Position numbers and translations under genes: made by a program | Assembly: GCA_003963305.1 (NCBI GenBank) | Contig: RXJR01000020.1 | Location: 108,256 to 172,255 of the forward strand | Direction of reading: 5' to 3' | DNA: 64,000 nt | Source: Candidatus Melainabacteria bacterium | GTDB taxonomy: Bacteria > Cyanobacteriota > Vampirovibrionia > Obscuribacterales > Obscuribacteraceae | In this document: positions 8,427 to 17,528 of the stretch, piece after piece | Position numbering within the stretch: the first letter of the stretch is position 1 | Layout: every line of letters starts with the position of its first letter | The notes under the pieces: model-generated | Database searches by the model: none | What the model was told of the DNA's origin: nothing | Seen by the model: only the letters and a program-made list of their open reading frames with translations

Positions 8427-9377
8427 TCAGAGAGCCAAAACTTTCTTCAAGAACCTATGCATCAAATCTAAATGCCTGGTGTCAAAAAACTCCGGACTAA
8501 AATGTCCGACTCCGTTCAACCAATAAACTTCGGAATATATTCCATGCTTTTTCAGCGCGTCCTGCATTTCCGCGATCTGGTTTGACGGAACGACTTTATC
8601 GGCCGTACCAGCCTCGAAGAAAAATGGTGCTGTTTTATTCGACACCCAATTAACGGGACTAGCCTGGAGCGCGACGACACGATTCTCAAGTGTGGGTCCA
8701 CCAATTAGCTGAGATTGGTCGCTCTTCTTGTTTTGCACAATTTCATAACCTGGTGTTGATGCACGTGTAATCAAATTTGCTATTCCTGAGAACCAGAGTA
8801 CTGCTTGCACATCGCTTGACGATGCCAAATTGGCGCCCTTGTCGAAGTCTTTGATACCATTTGTGGCGGCAAGAAATGCCGCTAAATGCGCTCCGGAAGA
8901 ATGTCCTCCAGCTACAAATCGCTTTGAATCCAGATTGTATATATTTGCATTCGCTCGCAGCCAGCGCACTGCTGATTTGCAATCCAGTATTTGTGCGGGC
9001 CAAATATTCTCTTTGCTAAGTCGATAGTTTATTATCGCCACTGCGAATCCGCGTGACACAAACTCATGCGCTACTCCTGCAAAATCAGCTTTATCGCCAC
9101 CGAGCCATCCGCCACCATGGATAAGAATGACAACAGGCAAGGGCTGCTTCGAAGGTGCTTTTGGCAGGTACAGGTCAAGCGACTGACTTGGTCTAGCGTC
9201 GGGAGTATATGCAAGATCGTGATAAATCCGCATGCCTGACTCTTCAGTTTGCACTGGATTCAAAGCCGGTGCTGGCATAATGCCGGGAGCTATCATGCAA
9301 AACACCAGTATTGAAACGGTCAGAGCAATGCTAGCGGTCCAGTTCGCTCGAAACAAATTTGCCAACGAAGAATTCAT
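8427..9377 (-). CDS. Alpha/beta-hydrolase esterase
   Basis: This 316-residue enzyme is of the carboxylesterase/BD-FAE-like alpha/beta hydrolase type, hydrolysing ester bonds. It has the oxyanion motif LIHGGGWLGGDK, the nucleophile elbow GGHSSGAHLAAF, the acid in GTADKVVP and the catalytic histidine in GVGHFSPEF. The N-terminal segment SIALTVSILVFCMIAPGIM is hydrophobic, so the protein is probably exported or anchored. The ATG at 9377 is preferred over a GTG four codons upstream. The substrate is unknown. About 140 bases without a gene separate it from the HEIGH-motif gene; they hold only an 8-bp inverted repeat. Confidence 0.85.
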   Translation of the reverse strand: MNSSLANLFRANWTASIALTVSILVFCMIAPGIMPAPALNPVQTEESGMRIYHDLAYTPDARPSQSLDLYLPKAPSKQPLPVVILIHGGGWLGGDKADFAGVAHEFVSRGFAVAIINYRLSKENIWPAQILDCKSAVRWLRANANIYNLDSKRFVAGGHSSGAHLAAFLAATNGIKDFDKGANLASSSDVQAVLWFSGIANLITRASTPGYEIVQNKKSDQSQLIGGPTLENRVVALQASPVNWVSNKTAPFFFEAGTADKVVPSNQIAEMQDALKKHGIYSEVYWLNGVGHFSPEFFDTRHLDLMHRFLKKVLAL

Positions 9378-9590
9378 AAAACATGGCACCAGAAAACGAT
9401 TCTAATTCAAGAATGAAGGAGAAATTCGTCAAATCCTGCTTTCTGCACAAATTCATCGGCGCTTTACAGAGCAAAAAGCTTGCTAGCGATTCCTTTACAC
9501 GAAAGTAGTTTCATTAGGCAAACTCTTTCGAGGTAATAGTGAAACGTCAGAGTTCTTTGGTATCAAATTCTTCGCCATCTGAGGAGATGG

Positions 9591-10094
9591 ATGACTAAAG
9601 TCTACACGAGAATCTCCTATTTCCCAGACCCATTAACGTTTTCCAGCCGAAAGATATTTTGTGTACTCATCCGCATGAATGATGTCAGATTCCTATGCAG
9701 CTCAAATAATAGAAGTACAAATATGTTGCAGAGGCTCGACCCCGCCATGGACACAAACAAGATTGCTTCAGGTCATTTAAACTGCAAACGTTTTTTCGAA
9801 ACAATTGTTCGGATTTGCACATCCAAGAATTCTCCTGTCACTGCAGTCGAACATCCAGAGAAGCAATGTATATGCAAGTCTTGCCTTGACCCGCTCTCTC
9901 GTTCTCATTCGGAATCCGTAAGACAATTTCGACAGCACGATCGTGAACTGGTTCATAAGTGGTTAACTGAAAGTGGTTATCACGATACTGACAATCCTCC
10001 AATTCATGCTACGCGAGAAATCCAGCTTGAGGGATTCGCGGACGCATACCTGGAGAAACTGGAGGAAGGTTGGTGTCAGGCAGAGAAGCGATAA
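9591..10094 (+). CDS. Hypothetical protein
   Basis: This 167-residue frame is preceded by GAGGAGA just before its ATG, a good ribosome-binding site. The second half is charged and helical, with RQFRQHDRELVHKW and a tail FADAYLEKLEEGW; two CxxC-like cysteines (CICKSC) lie near residue 95. No family is recognised. The first 50 residues look less protein-like, and the methionine at 9747 is an alternative start. No overlapping gene competes for this interval, which is the main reason to keep it. Confidence 0.4.
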   Translation: MTKVYTRISYFPDPLTFSSRKIFCVLIRMNDVRFLCSSNNRSTNMLQRLDPAMDTNKIASGHLNCKRFFETIVRICTSKNSPVTAVEHPEKQCICKSCLDPLSRSHSESVRQFRQHDRELVHKWLTESGYHDTDNPPIHATREIQLEGFADAYLEKLEEGWCQAEKR

Positions 10095-10224
10095 TTCTGG
10101 CATTTGAACAAAAAACCAGTCTGTTTTTTTGATCGCTGTGGTACTACATAAAGTGCCTAAATTGGGATGTTTCTTATTCACCGAGGTGAAGAGTACAGAA
10201 CAACGCACACATGTTTAATGACAA

Positions 10225-10256
10225 AACACTCCCCGCTCATACGTAGGGGGAGTGTT
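10225..10256 (-). terminator. Intrinsic terminator after tRNA-Val
   Basis: A 10-bp perfect stem (10225-10234 with 10247-10256, AACACTCCCC) is followed on the minus strand by a short run of T. It lies about 30 bases past the 3' end of the tRNA gene, in the right direction to end its transcript. Confidence 0.75.
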
Positions 10257-10286
10257 GGGGGACGATTTGCCGACCCCGGAAAGAAT

Positions 10287-10358
10287 TGCGCGGTAAGAGA
10301 CTCGAACTCCTAACCCCCTCGGTGTAAACGAGGTGCTCCACCATTGAGCTAACCGCGC
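10287..10358 (-). tRNA. tRNA-Val(TAC)
   Basis: The reverse strand folds as a cloverleaf. The acceptor stem is GCGCGGT/ACCGCGC, followed by a D-arm with TAGCTCAATGGT. The anticodon arm is CCTCG-TTTACAC-CGAGG and the T-arm has GTTCGAGTC. The anticodon TAC reads GTA and, with wobble, other valine codons. The 3' CCA is not encoded. The gene stands alone with its own terminator. Confidence 0.95.
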
Positions 10359-10567
10359 AAAGCAGAATGACAGTGTAACATCTTTGCTTCCGCTGACTAG
10401 GTCTGTCTCTCCATTCGTTAATCCGTTTTACGAACGTTGCTCATCAGCCAGACAAGCGGCTAGATACCGTTTGATCCAAATCTAATCTTGGCAACGGTAA
10501 AAATGGAAACGACTGGAGCAGTTTCGGGTTAGAATGAAAACCGTTGTCAAAACCAAACGGGTCGGAT

Positions 10568-10966
10568 ATGCGGTCAGCGACAAAAAATCTATTTATTGTT
10601 GGCTTTGCGGCTCTAGGGTTCTCGGCGCAGTTTTTCCCGACCCAGTCCGCCTTTGGTGGTCCGTTGCTCAAAATCGGCACTGAAGAGTCTTCATATTATA
10701 AAGATGCCGAAATCGTTCATTGCCCGAAGCCCGAAATCCCCGCAGAGCTGCACGAACAGTGCTTCAAGTCCTGCTGCCTCGCCAAATTCACTATCAAGCA
10801 GGATGGCGCCAGTTCAGTCACCTTGCTTTCCTCAACCGGTAGCACCGAGGTTGACGAAATCGCCGTCAGCACGCTACAACGATGGAAGTTCAAGCCGGCC
10901 ACAGTAAACGGAAAACCGGTAGAATCTGCCAAGAAAATAAGGGTTGAGTTCGAAGTCGAAGAATGA
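10568..10966 (+). CDS. Secreted TonB C-terminal-domain protein
   Basis: This 132-residue protein has an N-terminal signal-like segment (FIVGFAALGFSAQ) and a TonB C-terminal domain of about 80 residues, seen in the typical TLLSSTGSTEVDEIAV then ALQRWKF-like STLQRWKFKPATVNGKPV. TonB proteins carry energy to outer-membrane receptors. This one lacks the usual proline-rich spacer and may act as a periplasmic TonB-like module rather than a true energiser. The ATG at 10568 is preferred; a TTG at 10544 would add eight residues. Its stop overlaps the start of the Fur-family gene (ATGA), so the two are translationally coupled, consistent with a link to metal uptake. Confidence 0.75.
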   Translation: MRSATKNLFIVGFAALGFSAQFFPTQSAFGGPLLKIGTEESSYYKDAEIVHCPKPEIPAELHEQCFKSCCLAKFTIKQDGASSVTLLSSTGSTEVDEIAVSTLQRWKFKPATVNGKPVESAKKIRVEFEVEE

Positions 10967-11355
10967 CGCACAGCGAACGGTTGACGAAGGGCGCGAAAAA
11001 AGTTTTAGAGATTCTGGGAAAGTCGCATGAGCTGACTAGCGCCCAGGATATACATAGCCGTCTACGCACCGACGACGAGCGAGCGCCCGGCTTGACGACC
11101 GTGTACAGGTCTCTGGAATCGCTGGTTGGGCAAGGGCTGGTACAGGCTGTCGACCTTGGCGACGGCGAACGGCGCTATGAAGTCGTAAAACCAGGCGAAC
11201 ATCATCATCACTTGATTTGCGAAAAATGCAACAGCAGCGTTCACCTGGATCAGTGCGTAGTCCACGATTTGGTAGACGCTATCAAAACCAAATACGGATT
11301 CACAACCCGCGCACACATACTGGAAATTTTCGGCACCTGCTCCAAGTGCAAGTAA
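10963..11355 (+). CDS. Fur-family metal-dependent repressor
   Basis: This 130-residue protein is a Fur/Zur/PerR-type regulator, a dimeric DNA-binding repressor that senses a metal or peroxide. The N-terminal winged helix (about 1-80) includes APGLTTVYRSLESL. The metal region has EHHHHLICEKC, and a second CxxC (CSKC) closes the protein, forming the structural zinc site with CEKC. Which metal it senses cannot be read with confidence. It overlaps the TonB-domain gene by four bases and probably shares its transcript. Confidence 0.9.
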   Translation: MTHSERLTKGAKKVLEILGKSHELTSAQDIHSRLRTDDERAPGLTTVYRSLESLVGQGLVQAVDLGDGERRYEVVKPGEHHHHLICEKCNSSVHLDQCVVHDLVDAIKTKYGFTTRAHILEIFGTCSKCK

Positions 11356-11369
11356 CGGCCGTCACCCGC

Positions 11370-12458
11370 TCAATCATGACTCTTTTGCGGCAAAGTAAGT
11401 TTGCGAGTAGAAGGCTCCAGGCGCTTCAGTCCAAGCCGGTCAGTCATAATCAGCAGCTTGTCTCCAACGGCAAGAATGTTGTTGGGTGAAGGATTCCAAT
11501 CCACTTCGCCACCAGCCTTCTCGTGCAGAAGCACAGTTACCTCATGCTGATGCCGCACATCATCAACAGTCTGCCCAACCAACGCTGTATTAGACTCAAC
11601 CACAATTTGAATAGCATTGATTGTGGTGCCACCAAACTCAAACGAGTCGATAATGTCTCCGCTGATAGCCGCCTGGGCAAACAATCTTGCCGATCGCGCA
11701 GATGAACTGTATGCGCCGTGAATACCGAGATTTTTCTCGATTTTCTTCGCCATTTTCTGGTCGAACATACGCACTACAACACGAATATTGGGATTCAACT
11801 CACGCGCAGTCAATACCGCTTCGAGGTTAACAAGGTCGTTGTCAGTCACGGCGATGATTGCTTTGGCTTTGTGTATATTTGCCACCATGAGCATTTGCGA
11901 GTCACGCGCATCGCCCATCAACACTGGTACGTCTATGCCGGCCACTTCATTGACGAATCGGCTTTCAGCATTCGACTCAATCACAGTCACGGTCTCGTCG
12001 AACTGGCGCAAGTGCTGCACAACGCGCACCCCCACGTTTCCCAGACCACACACGACGATGTGATTTTCAAATGTAGACGCGATCATTTTTTGCCACTCCC
12101 CGGAGTACCGCTGATGCTGAAACAAAAGATTGCCGAGATGCACGACACCCTCGGCAATTGTGACTAAACCCAATAGTGGTAACAAAAAGAAGAGAGGCGC
12201 GATTCTCCAGTCATCAACATATGTGAGCGGACTTTCGAAAAAGAGCATAAGCCAGACGTCGTAGACTGTCTGCATGAAGCCCAGACGTTCATGCGGCAAA
12301 TCAGCCCGTGGATAGAAGGAATAGATGAGAAGCGCTGAAGTCGTTACCGAACAAATGAAGATGATGAAAAAGCTCTGAAACTCTTTCAGCAGCACCTTAA
12401 TCAGCAGCATCAGCTGCTGGCTTTTTCTTTGAACGTAGAAGACTCTTCCAGATGCCAA
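11370..12458 (-). CDS. RCK (TrkA-N/TrkA-C) domain membrane protein
   Basis: This protein of up to 362 residues has two N-terminal hydrophobic segments (about 25-50 and 88-110), then an RCK/TrkA-N domain with the NAD-binding VVCGLGNVGVRVVQHLRQF, and a TrkA-C domain (about 270-350). The plan is that of a ligand-gated potassium channel. However, the loop between the hydrophobic segments (LMLFFESPLTYVDDW) has no TVGYG selectivity filter, so ion selectivity is open. Either the pore differs, as in CASTOR/Pollux-like channels, or this is a regulatory membrane protein. The start is uncertain: TTG at 12458 or ATG at 12410. It is convergent with the Fur gene. Confidence 0.8.
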   Translation of the reverse strand: MASGRVFYVQRKSQQLMLLIKVLLKEFQSFFIIFICSVTTSALLIYSFYPRADLPHERLGFMQTVYDVWLMLFFESPLTYVDDWRIAPLFFLLPLLGLVTIAEGVVHLGNLLFQHQRYSGEWQKMIASTFENHIVVCGLGNVGVRVVQHLRQFDETVTVIESNAESRFVNEVAGIDVPVLMGDARDSQMLMVANIHKAKAIIAVTDNDLVNLEAVLTARELNPNIRVVVRMFDQKMAKKIEKNLGIHGAYSSSARSARLFAQAAISGDIIDSFEFGGTTINAIQIVVESNTALVGQTVDDVRHQHEVTVLLHEKAGGEVDWNPSPNNILAVGDKLLIMTDRLGLKRLEPSTRKLTLPQKSHD

Positions 12459-12691
12459 GATCAGTTCTCACTTCAGGAAACACCAGTATATTCGCAATGG
12501 CATGATTTGCAGAAGCGACAACCTTTTGTACCTTTTGCAAGCCCTTGCAAAGTGGCGAAAAGACGAGGACCGGAAGAGACTGGCAAAAGTCAGCGACTCA
12601 GAAAGCGCCGAGAAAACCAACGACAAGCGCCTGCCAGTGCAGCGGAACAATGCGAGCGGCGCTGATTTGCTCAGTGATCGGACAAAAAGTA

Positions 12692-12716
12692 AGCCGGATG
12701 CGTGATGCATCCGGCT
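12692..12716 (-). terminator. Intrinsic terminator of the sigma factor gene
   Basis: A perfect 10-bp stem (AGCCGGATGC with GCATCCGGCT, 5-base loop) is followed on the minus strand by TAC and five T. It lies 30 bases past the sigma-factor stop codon. The rest of the 290-base gap up to 12458 holds no convincing gene. Confidence 0.85.
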
Positions 12717-12746
12717 CAACCATTTCATGCGGAACCTCGAATTTGA

Positions 12747-13715
12747 TTAGTTCAAGTATTCCTTCAACTGTCCAACTTTCGAATTGCCTCTCAATTTCTT
12801 GAGGGCTCTATTTTCCAATTGTCTTGCTCGTTCTCGTGTGACGCCTAACGCCATTGCGCATTCCGCCAGGCTCTTAGGTTTATCACCGTTGAATCCGTAG
12901 CGCATCAAAAGAACGCTGCGCTCGTGAGCGGTCAAATAACTGAGAGCTTCAATGACATCCTTATGCAAAAGCTTCTGAGCAACTGCTTCAGCGGGTGCCG
13001 AGTTTTCATTTTCATCACTCAGAGTTTCACCGAGAGTGGTGTCAAATCCAGCAGCGCTAGCAGCGTCGAGAGACAGCAGCCCTTTTGAAATATCGAGAAG
13101 TTTCCGCACCTTATCAGGCGTGGTCTTCATTGAAACTGCCAACTCCTCGGTTGTAGGCAGTCTTCCGGTTTGTTCACTTAACGCTCTAACTTGTTTCTTC
13201 AAACGGCTAAGCATTTCGTTCATGTGTCCAGGCAAACGAATAGTCCGAGATTTATCGGCAATCGCTCGCACAATTGCCTGGCGAATCCACCATGTAGCGT
13301 ACGTCGAGAATCTGTATCCCAGTTCGGGATCGAATTTATCGACAGCTTTCATCAGACCAAAGTTACCTTCCTGAATCAAATCAGGATAGCTTAGACCGCG
13401 ATTCAAGAAGTGGCGAGCCACACTAACGACCAAACGAAGATTCGACTGAATCAGCTTTTTTCGGGCGTCCGCATCGCCTGAGTGCGCAGCTCTCACGAGT
13501 TCGATCTCTTGAGCACCTGTAAGAAGGCTGTAACGGCCAATCTCTTTCAAGTACATAGTCATCGAGTCGTCATTGAACGAGCGCGCCTGCTCGATCGGTT
13601 CGACCTCCAATTCCACCGGCTCAGCAACGTTTTCGTCGAAGGAAGCTTCGAACTCGTTCCAAGGCTCGTCATTTATATGATGGGATTTTTTCTGAAGGTT
13701 CATTTTCATTGGCAT
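12747..13715 (-). CDS. Sigma-70 family RNA polymerase sigma factor
   Basis: This 322-residue group 1/2 sigma factor directs RNA polymerase to promoters. Region 1.2 is [18 protein letters not shown]. Region 2 contains [12 protein letters not shown], the core-binding [18 protein letters not shown] and the -10-reading [14 protein letters not shown]. Region 3 is [11 protein letters not shown] and following residues. Region 4 has the HTH with [19 protein letters not shown]. It lacks region 1.1 and is short, so a group 2 (non-essential, RpoD-like) factor as in cyanobacteria is likely. The ATG at 13715 has AGGAA at good distance; the open frame continues 83 codons upstream but that part is non-conserved leader. 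Confidence 0.92.
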   Translation of the reverse strand: MPMKMNLQKKSHHINDEPWNEFEASFDENVAEPVELEVEPIEQARSFNDDSMTMYLKEIGRYSLLTGAQEIELVRAAHSGDADARKKLIQSNLRLVVSVARHFLNRGLSYPDLIQEGNFGLMKAVDKFDPELGYRFSTYATWWIRQAIVRAIADKSRTIRLPGHMNEMLSRLKKQVRALSEQTGRLPTTEELAVSMKTTPDKVRKLLDISKGLLSLDAASAAGFDTTLGETLSDENENSAPAEAVAQKLLHKDVIEALSYLTAHERSVLLMRYGFNGDKPKSLAECAMALGVTRERARQLENRALKKLRGNSKVGQLKEYLN

Positions 13716-13727
13716 GTTTCCTAAATG

Positions 13728-13779
13728 GGTTCCCAGGTGACCCGAGCAAGTCTCACTCGAACTCGGTGGTCTGGGAACC
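13728..13779 (-). promoter_or_regulatory. Long hairpin in the sigma factor 5' leader
   Basis: A 9-bp inverted repeat (GGTTCCCAG at 13728-13736 with CTGGGAACC at 13771-13779) encloses a second 5-bp inverted repeat (CCGAG at 13742-13746 with CTCGG at 13762-13766) around a 15-base loop. It lies 12 bases upstream of the sigma-factor start, next to the Shine-Dalgarno AGGAA, where it could affect translation or bind a protein. It has no T-run and is not a standard terminator. Confidence 0.6.
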
Positions 13780-13960
13780 ACTGAACAAATAGATGACCAA
13801 AGAGACCTTAAGGTTCCCCAAAAATCAGCCAAATTTGTTAAGAAAATACGAAAAGATGAAGCCCAAAACCCAAACCAGTTAACAGTTTCTCTATGGATAC
13901 TATTGGATTTTTGGGGGCTTCCAAACCCCGAAATGGACTTGTCGCCCGCTGGACGCCCCG

Positions 13961-13977
13961 TCAAATTAGTGTCAATT
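13961..13977 (+). promoter_or_regulatory. Candidate KdpE box upstream of the kdpDE-like operon
   Basis: TCAAAT-TAGTG-TCAATT is a direct repeat with an 11-base period, the spacing used by OmpR/PhoB-family regulators. It lies 75 bases before the kinase start. Closely related repeats precede kdpFABC and the APC permease. Autoregulation by KdpE is inferred. Confidence 0.45.
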
Positions 13978-14051
13978 TCTAAGCCCCTTCGTTAGCAGAA
14001 TGCTCTAAAAGTAGTAGAACTAGATCGGGCTCGCGTACGCGCCACACGGAA

Positions 14052-15593
14052 ATGACAAAATACTGGCGAAAATTCGGCATTCCATACTTAACGGCGACAG
14101 CCGCTGTTGCGCTGATGACTGTGCTAATCGCGGTTGTGCACGCAGACCGGCACGCCTCGAACATCTCGATGCTCTACCTGCTGATTGTGACGGTTGCCGC
14201 CCTCTTGCTGGGTCGCGGAGCCTCCATCTATTGCTCGATACTGGCATTTTTCGCCTTCGACTGGTTTTTCGTCGAACCGAGGCATCAGCTCACCGTCGCA
14301 TCGTTCAGCGAATGGTTAGCCCTATGTATGTTTCTGCTCACCGCGACAATAATCGGGCAGCTTACGGCGTTGCTGCGGAAACGCATGGAGGAAGCGCAAA
14401 AAAGTCGAAACGAGACGGCAGCTCTTGCAGAAGCAAGTTGGGCTGTTGCGTCTGACATTGACAGAGACCGCGTATTGAAGAAGCTGATGGAAACAATCAT
14501 GAAAGTTTCAGCCGCCGATGCCGTTTCAATGTGTCTTCAAAACGCAGAGTTCGACGACAGTCCGGTCTGGATTCACTCCAACGCACCAATTCAAGACGAC
14601 GAGCTTTCCAAAGAAGCAATGACGCATGCGCTCGTGCGAGGGCAATCGATTGGATGGGACAACAGCCCGCACTGGAAAAAAGCATTCGGAGATCTCAAAA
14701 AGTCTGAGCTGATATATCTTCCAATCACTCTGAACAACGAAACATTTGGCGTCATTTGTATGCGACTGAAACCTGCCGCGACCATTGAAGACAGTGAAAA
14801 GAACATCATCAACTCCGTGATGAATCATGCCGCCGTCGTATTACATCGAGACAAACTCTTGCAAATTCAAACGCAGGCAAAAGCACTGGCTGAAGTAGAT
14901 CGCTTGAAGACTGCGCTACTGTCCATGGTGTCACACGATTTCCGCAGCCCTCTCACTTCCATCAAAGCAAGCGTCGGCAGCATGCTTCAAACAAACTCCG
15001 GAGCGCTTGACGCAGAAACTCAGACGCAGCTTCTTCAAGGCGTCGATCAGGAAGCGGACAGACTGAACAAGATGGTCGGCAATATTCTCGACCTTTCTCG
15101 CCTGGAAGCTAACGCATGGACACCGAAGAAAGAGCTGACTACAATGACTGAGTTGGTTGGGTCAGTAGTCGATTCGTTCGGTGAACAAGAAAACAAACGG
15201 ATAAAAGTTGACATTGCAGACAGAGACAAAGAATTTTCATTTGATCTGGTGCAGATGACACAAGTGCTGCGAAACCTGATTGAGAATGCACTGAAATATT
15301 CGAGCGACGACGTTACGGTCAAGTTTTACAACGGCAACAACATGATGAATATTGATGTCATCGACCACGGTCCAGGACTGCCACGTGGGGAGGAAAAAGA
15401 TATATTCAAACCATTCCATCGCTCGAAATCACTGCAAGAATCGTCAACGCCTGGAATGGGAGTAGGTTTGGCTGTATGCAAAGGACTGATTGAAGCGCAT
15501 AAGGGCACGATAAGTGCTGCGAATCAAAGTGGTGGCGGTGCGGTCTTTCACATTGCCCTGCCACAAGAAAATGGAGATACAAAACAACAATGA
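14052..15593 (+). CDS. KdpD-like sensor kinase lacking the KdpD and USP domains
   Basis: This 513-residue histidine kinase corresponds to the C-terminal half of KdpD. Four hydrophobic segments of DUF4118 type (about 10-115) are followed by a GAF domain (about 140-270). Then comes a HisKA domain with the phospho-accepting histidine in MVSHDFRSPLTSIKAS and a HATPase domain with NLIENALKYS, DHGPGLPRG and GMGVGLAVCKGLIEAHKG. It lacks the Walker-motif KdpD domain and the universal-stress domain, which are found in a separate protein at 23648. It should phosphorylate the response regulator whose ATG overlaps its stop codon by four bases. Confidence 0.88.
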   Translation: MTKYWRKFGIPYLTATAAVALMTVLIAVVHADRHASNISMLYLLIVTVAALLLGRGASIYCSILAFFAFDWFFVEPRHQLTVASFSEWLALCMFLLTATIIGQLTALLRKRMEEAQKSRNETAALAEASWAVASDIDRDRVLKKLMETIMKVSAADAVSMCLQNAEFDDSPVWIHSNAPIQDDELSKEAMTHALVRGQSIGWDNSPHWKKAFGDLKKSELIYLPITLNNETFGVICMRLKPAATIEDSEKNIINSVMNHAAVVLHRDKLLQIQTQAKALAEVDRLKTALLSMVSHDFRSPLTSIKASVGSMLQTNSGALDAETQTQLLQGVDQEADRLNKMVGNILDLSRLEANAWTPKKELTTMTELVGSVVDSFGEQENKRIKVDIADRDKEFSFDLVQMTQVLRNLIENALKYSSDDVTVKFYNGNNMMNIDVIDHGPGLPRGEEKDIFKPFHRSKSLQESSTPGMGVGLAVCKGLIEAHKGTISAANQSGGGAVFHIALPQENGDTKQQ

Positions 15594-16309
15594 AAATTCT
15601 TGTTATTGACGATGAGCCGCAAATTCGTCGGGCATTGAGGGTCGGACTCGAACAGAATAACTACCAGGTGTTTCTGGCAGCAAACGGCGAAGAGGGGCTT
15701 GATATGGCAGCTTCGCGCCTGCCTGATTTGATCATTTTAGACCTGGCGATGCCCGGCAAGAATGGTTTCGATGTTTGCAAGGAACTGCGGGAGTGGACCA
15801 AGACTCCAATCATCGTTCTTTCTGTGCGCGATAGGGAAGAAGATAAAATCAAAGCTCTCGATCTCGGCGCCGATGATTACCTCACCAAACCATTCGGAAT
15901 CGGAGAGTTGCTCGCCAGAGCCAGAGCAGTTTTGCGCAGGCAAGCACCAGATGAAGAGCAGGAACAATCAACATTCACATGCGCAAATCTGAAAGTAGAT
16001 TTTGCGCACCGGCGCGTGTACATCTCCAACGAAGAGGTGCATCTGACACCGAAGGAATATGACTTGCTGCGGTATATGACTACGAATGCAGATCGAGTCT
16101 TGACTCACCGTCAGCTTCTGTCGAAGGTCTGGGGACCCGAGTACGAAAACGATTCGCACACGTTGCGCGTTCACATTGCCAATCTGAGAAACAAGATTGA
16201 GGAACATCCGGAGCGACCTTTTTATATCCACACTGAAACAAGAGTGGGATACCGCTTCCGTACGGATCAGCAGGCAACCGCAAACGATAAAGCAACCGTT
16301 GGAGTCTAA
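15590..16309 (+). CDS. kdpE: Response regulator KdpE, OmpR family
   Basis: This 239-residue protein has a receiver domain (1-120) with acidic residues IDDE, phospho-acceptor in LIILDLAMPGKNG and lysine in YLTKPFG, and an OmpR-type winged-helix domain (about 130-230, with LTPKEYDLLRYM and ENDSHTLRVHIANLRNKI). It is coupled to the KdpD-like kinase by an ATGA overlap. Its family usually activates kdpFABC under potassium limitation. The candidate binding motif shared in this window (TCAAGA-N5-TCAAGA) has the 11-base period expected for this family. Confidence 0.9.
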   Translation: MKILVIDDEPQIRRALRVGLEQNNYQVFLAANGEEGLDMAASRLPDLIILDLAMPGKNGFDVCKELREWTKTPIIVLSVRDREEDKIKALDLGADDYLTKPFGIGELLARARAVLRRQAPDEEQEQSTFTCANLKVDFAHRRVYISNEEVHLTPKEYDLLRYMTTNADRVLTHRQLLSKVWGPEYENDSHTLRVHIANLRNKIEEHPERPFYIHTETRVGYRFRTDQQATANDKATVGV

Positions 16310-16373
16310 TTCATCGGCAGGGAAGAGAATTACCGAGTAGCAGTCACATGGTCTTAACAGATCCTATTGACTG

Positions 16374-17528
16374 CTAAGGTACACCCATACCAGCAAAAGC
16401 TTGCTGGGTGAGAGTTGCGGCTAATTCTCCAGACTGAACATTTGCAGCAATTGGTCGCGCCGCTCCGAGCCCCTTAGGCGCACTGGCACCAGGTGCGTGC
16501 GAAACCGGAGTAGGTCGAAGCTGAGTCGCGGCAACAAATTGCTTGTCGCCCTGCACGACCATCGCTAGTTCGAGCAACAGGCGCTTCATCTTTTGCACTT
16601 CGGCACTGAGTTGCTCCAACATCACTTGCCGCGTATTCAATGTAGCAATGCTAAGGCCTTTTTTCTGTGCGACACTTGCCGTAATTGCATCAAGCGATTT
16701 CGAATCTCGGCTTGTAAATCCAGGAATGTTTGCGTCTGTAATCCATCGATCTATCATCTGGTCTTTGCGCGTTTTTGAACTGCTTCCATCCGCTGGTACT
16801 TCGTTCAAGAAAAGCCAAACTGATTTCGGATATTCAATTTCAGGGCTGGTTGGATAGTTAAAGATCTTCGCCAGCATGTTGGGCTCAACTTCAGAAGTCT
16901 TCCGCTTTCCGTTGACGGCCTTCAAGGTGTACATGGATGCAATCGACGGCACAAGACCAGCAGCGATACCAGTGATACCTGATGAAACAGCAAAAACTCC
17001 TCGAGTATGTGTCGGTATAGTCAACCCTTCACATACCGCCCATAACACGCCGTTACTGATAAAGCTACCAGCGTTTACTCGCGCAACAAGCTTGTCTCTA
17101 TCGTTAGTAAATGTCGACAGAATTTCATTGTAGACATTTTGTTCTGCAGTCATCTCAGCAATTGCGAAATCTACTTCAAGGCTGGTTCTAGTGATAATCT
17201 GAAGTGCCTCTGAGCGAGCATCCAGCAAATCTAATCTCGCCTCATTGCGCTCCGCTCCTGGCGCAAGGTTATCCAGCTTGGCGCGAAGAGTCTGCATCCT
17301 GTCGATCACAGGCGTCAGCTGGATATCGTTGGCTAACTGCAAAGTATTCGGAGAAACATCAGTTCTGTTTAGATTCACACCACTTTTCAAAATCTGTCGT
17401 GGAAATTCCTGACTGTTCACTACCGGTGCACCGGAACTGGCTGGCGCGGGCGCATCTGCATAGACAACAGACGCGTTGTGCAGAACGGCTCCAGCTGCCA
17501 CTACTACGCCGAGGATCTTCGAATTCAT
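16374..17528 (-). CDS. Secreted protein, paralogue of the gene at 17805
   Basis: This 384-residue protein has a signal-like N-terminus and is of unknown function. It shares long blocks with the divergent neighbour: NSQEFPRQILKSGVNLN, a helical segment ending AEMTAEQNVYNEIL, then NDRDK, SFISNGVLWAVCEGLTIPT, SGITGIAAGLVPSIAS, then PNMLAKIFNYP and IATLNTR. The two glycine/alanine-rich blocks (about 160-215) look like a helical hairpin in a membrane; the C-terminal half is helical and charged. A proline/alanine-rich tail distinguishes this copy. The ATG at 17528 is preferred, with GAGG five bases before it. The pair sits between kdpE and kdpFABC, so a link with potassium or osmotic state is possible but unproven. 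Confidence 0.7.
   Translation of the reverse strand: MNSKILGVVVAAGAVLHNASVVYADAPAPASSGAPVVNSQEFPRQILKSGVNLNRTDVSPNTLQLANDIQLTPVIDRMQTLRAKLDNLAPGAERNEARLDLLDARSEALQIITRTSLEVDFAIAEMTAEQNVYNEILSTFTNDRDKLVARVNAGSFISNGVLWAVCEGLTIPTHTRGVFAVSSGITGIAAGLVPSIASMYTLKAVNGKRKTSEVEPNMLAKIFNYPTSPEIEYPKSVWLFLNEVPADGSSSKTRKDQMIDRWITDANIPGFTSRDSKSLDAITASVAQKKGLSIATLNTRQVMLEQLSAEVQKMKRLLLELAMVVQGDKQFVAATQLRPTPVSHAPGASAPKGLGAARPIAANVQSGELAATLTQQAFAGMGVP

Noticed and set aside
12502-12705. A 67-codon charged frame between the RCK and sigma genes
   Set aside because: It runs into the sigma-factor terminator hairpin and has no ribosome-binding site.
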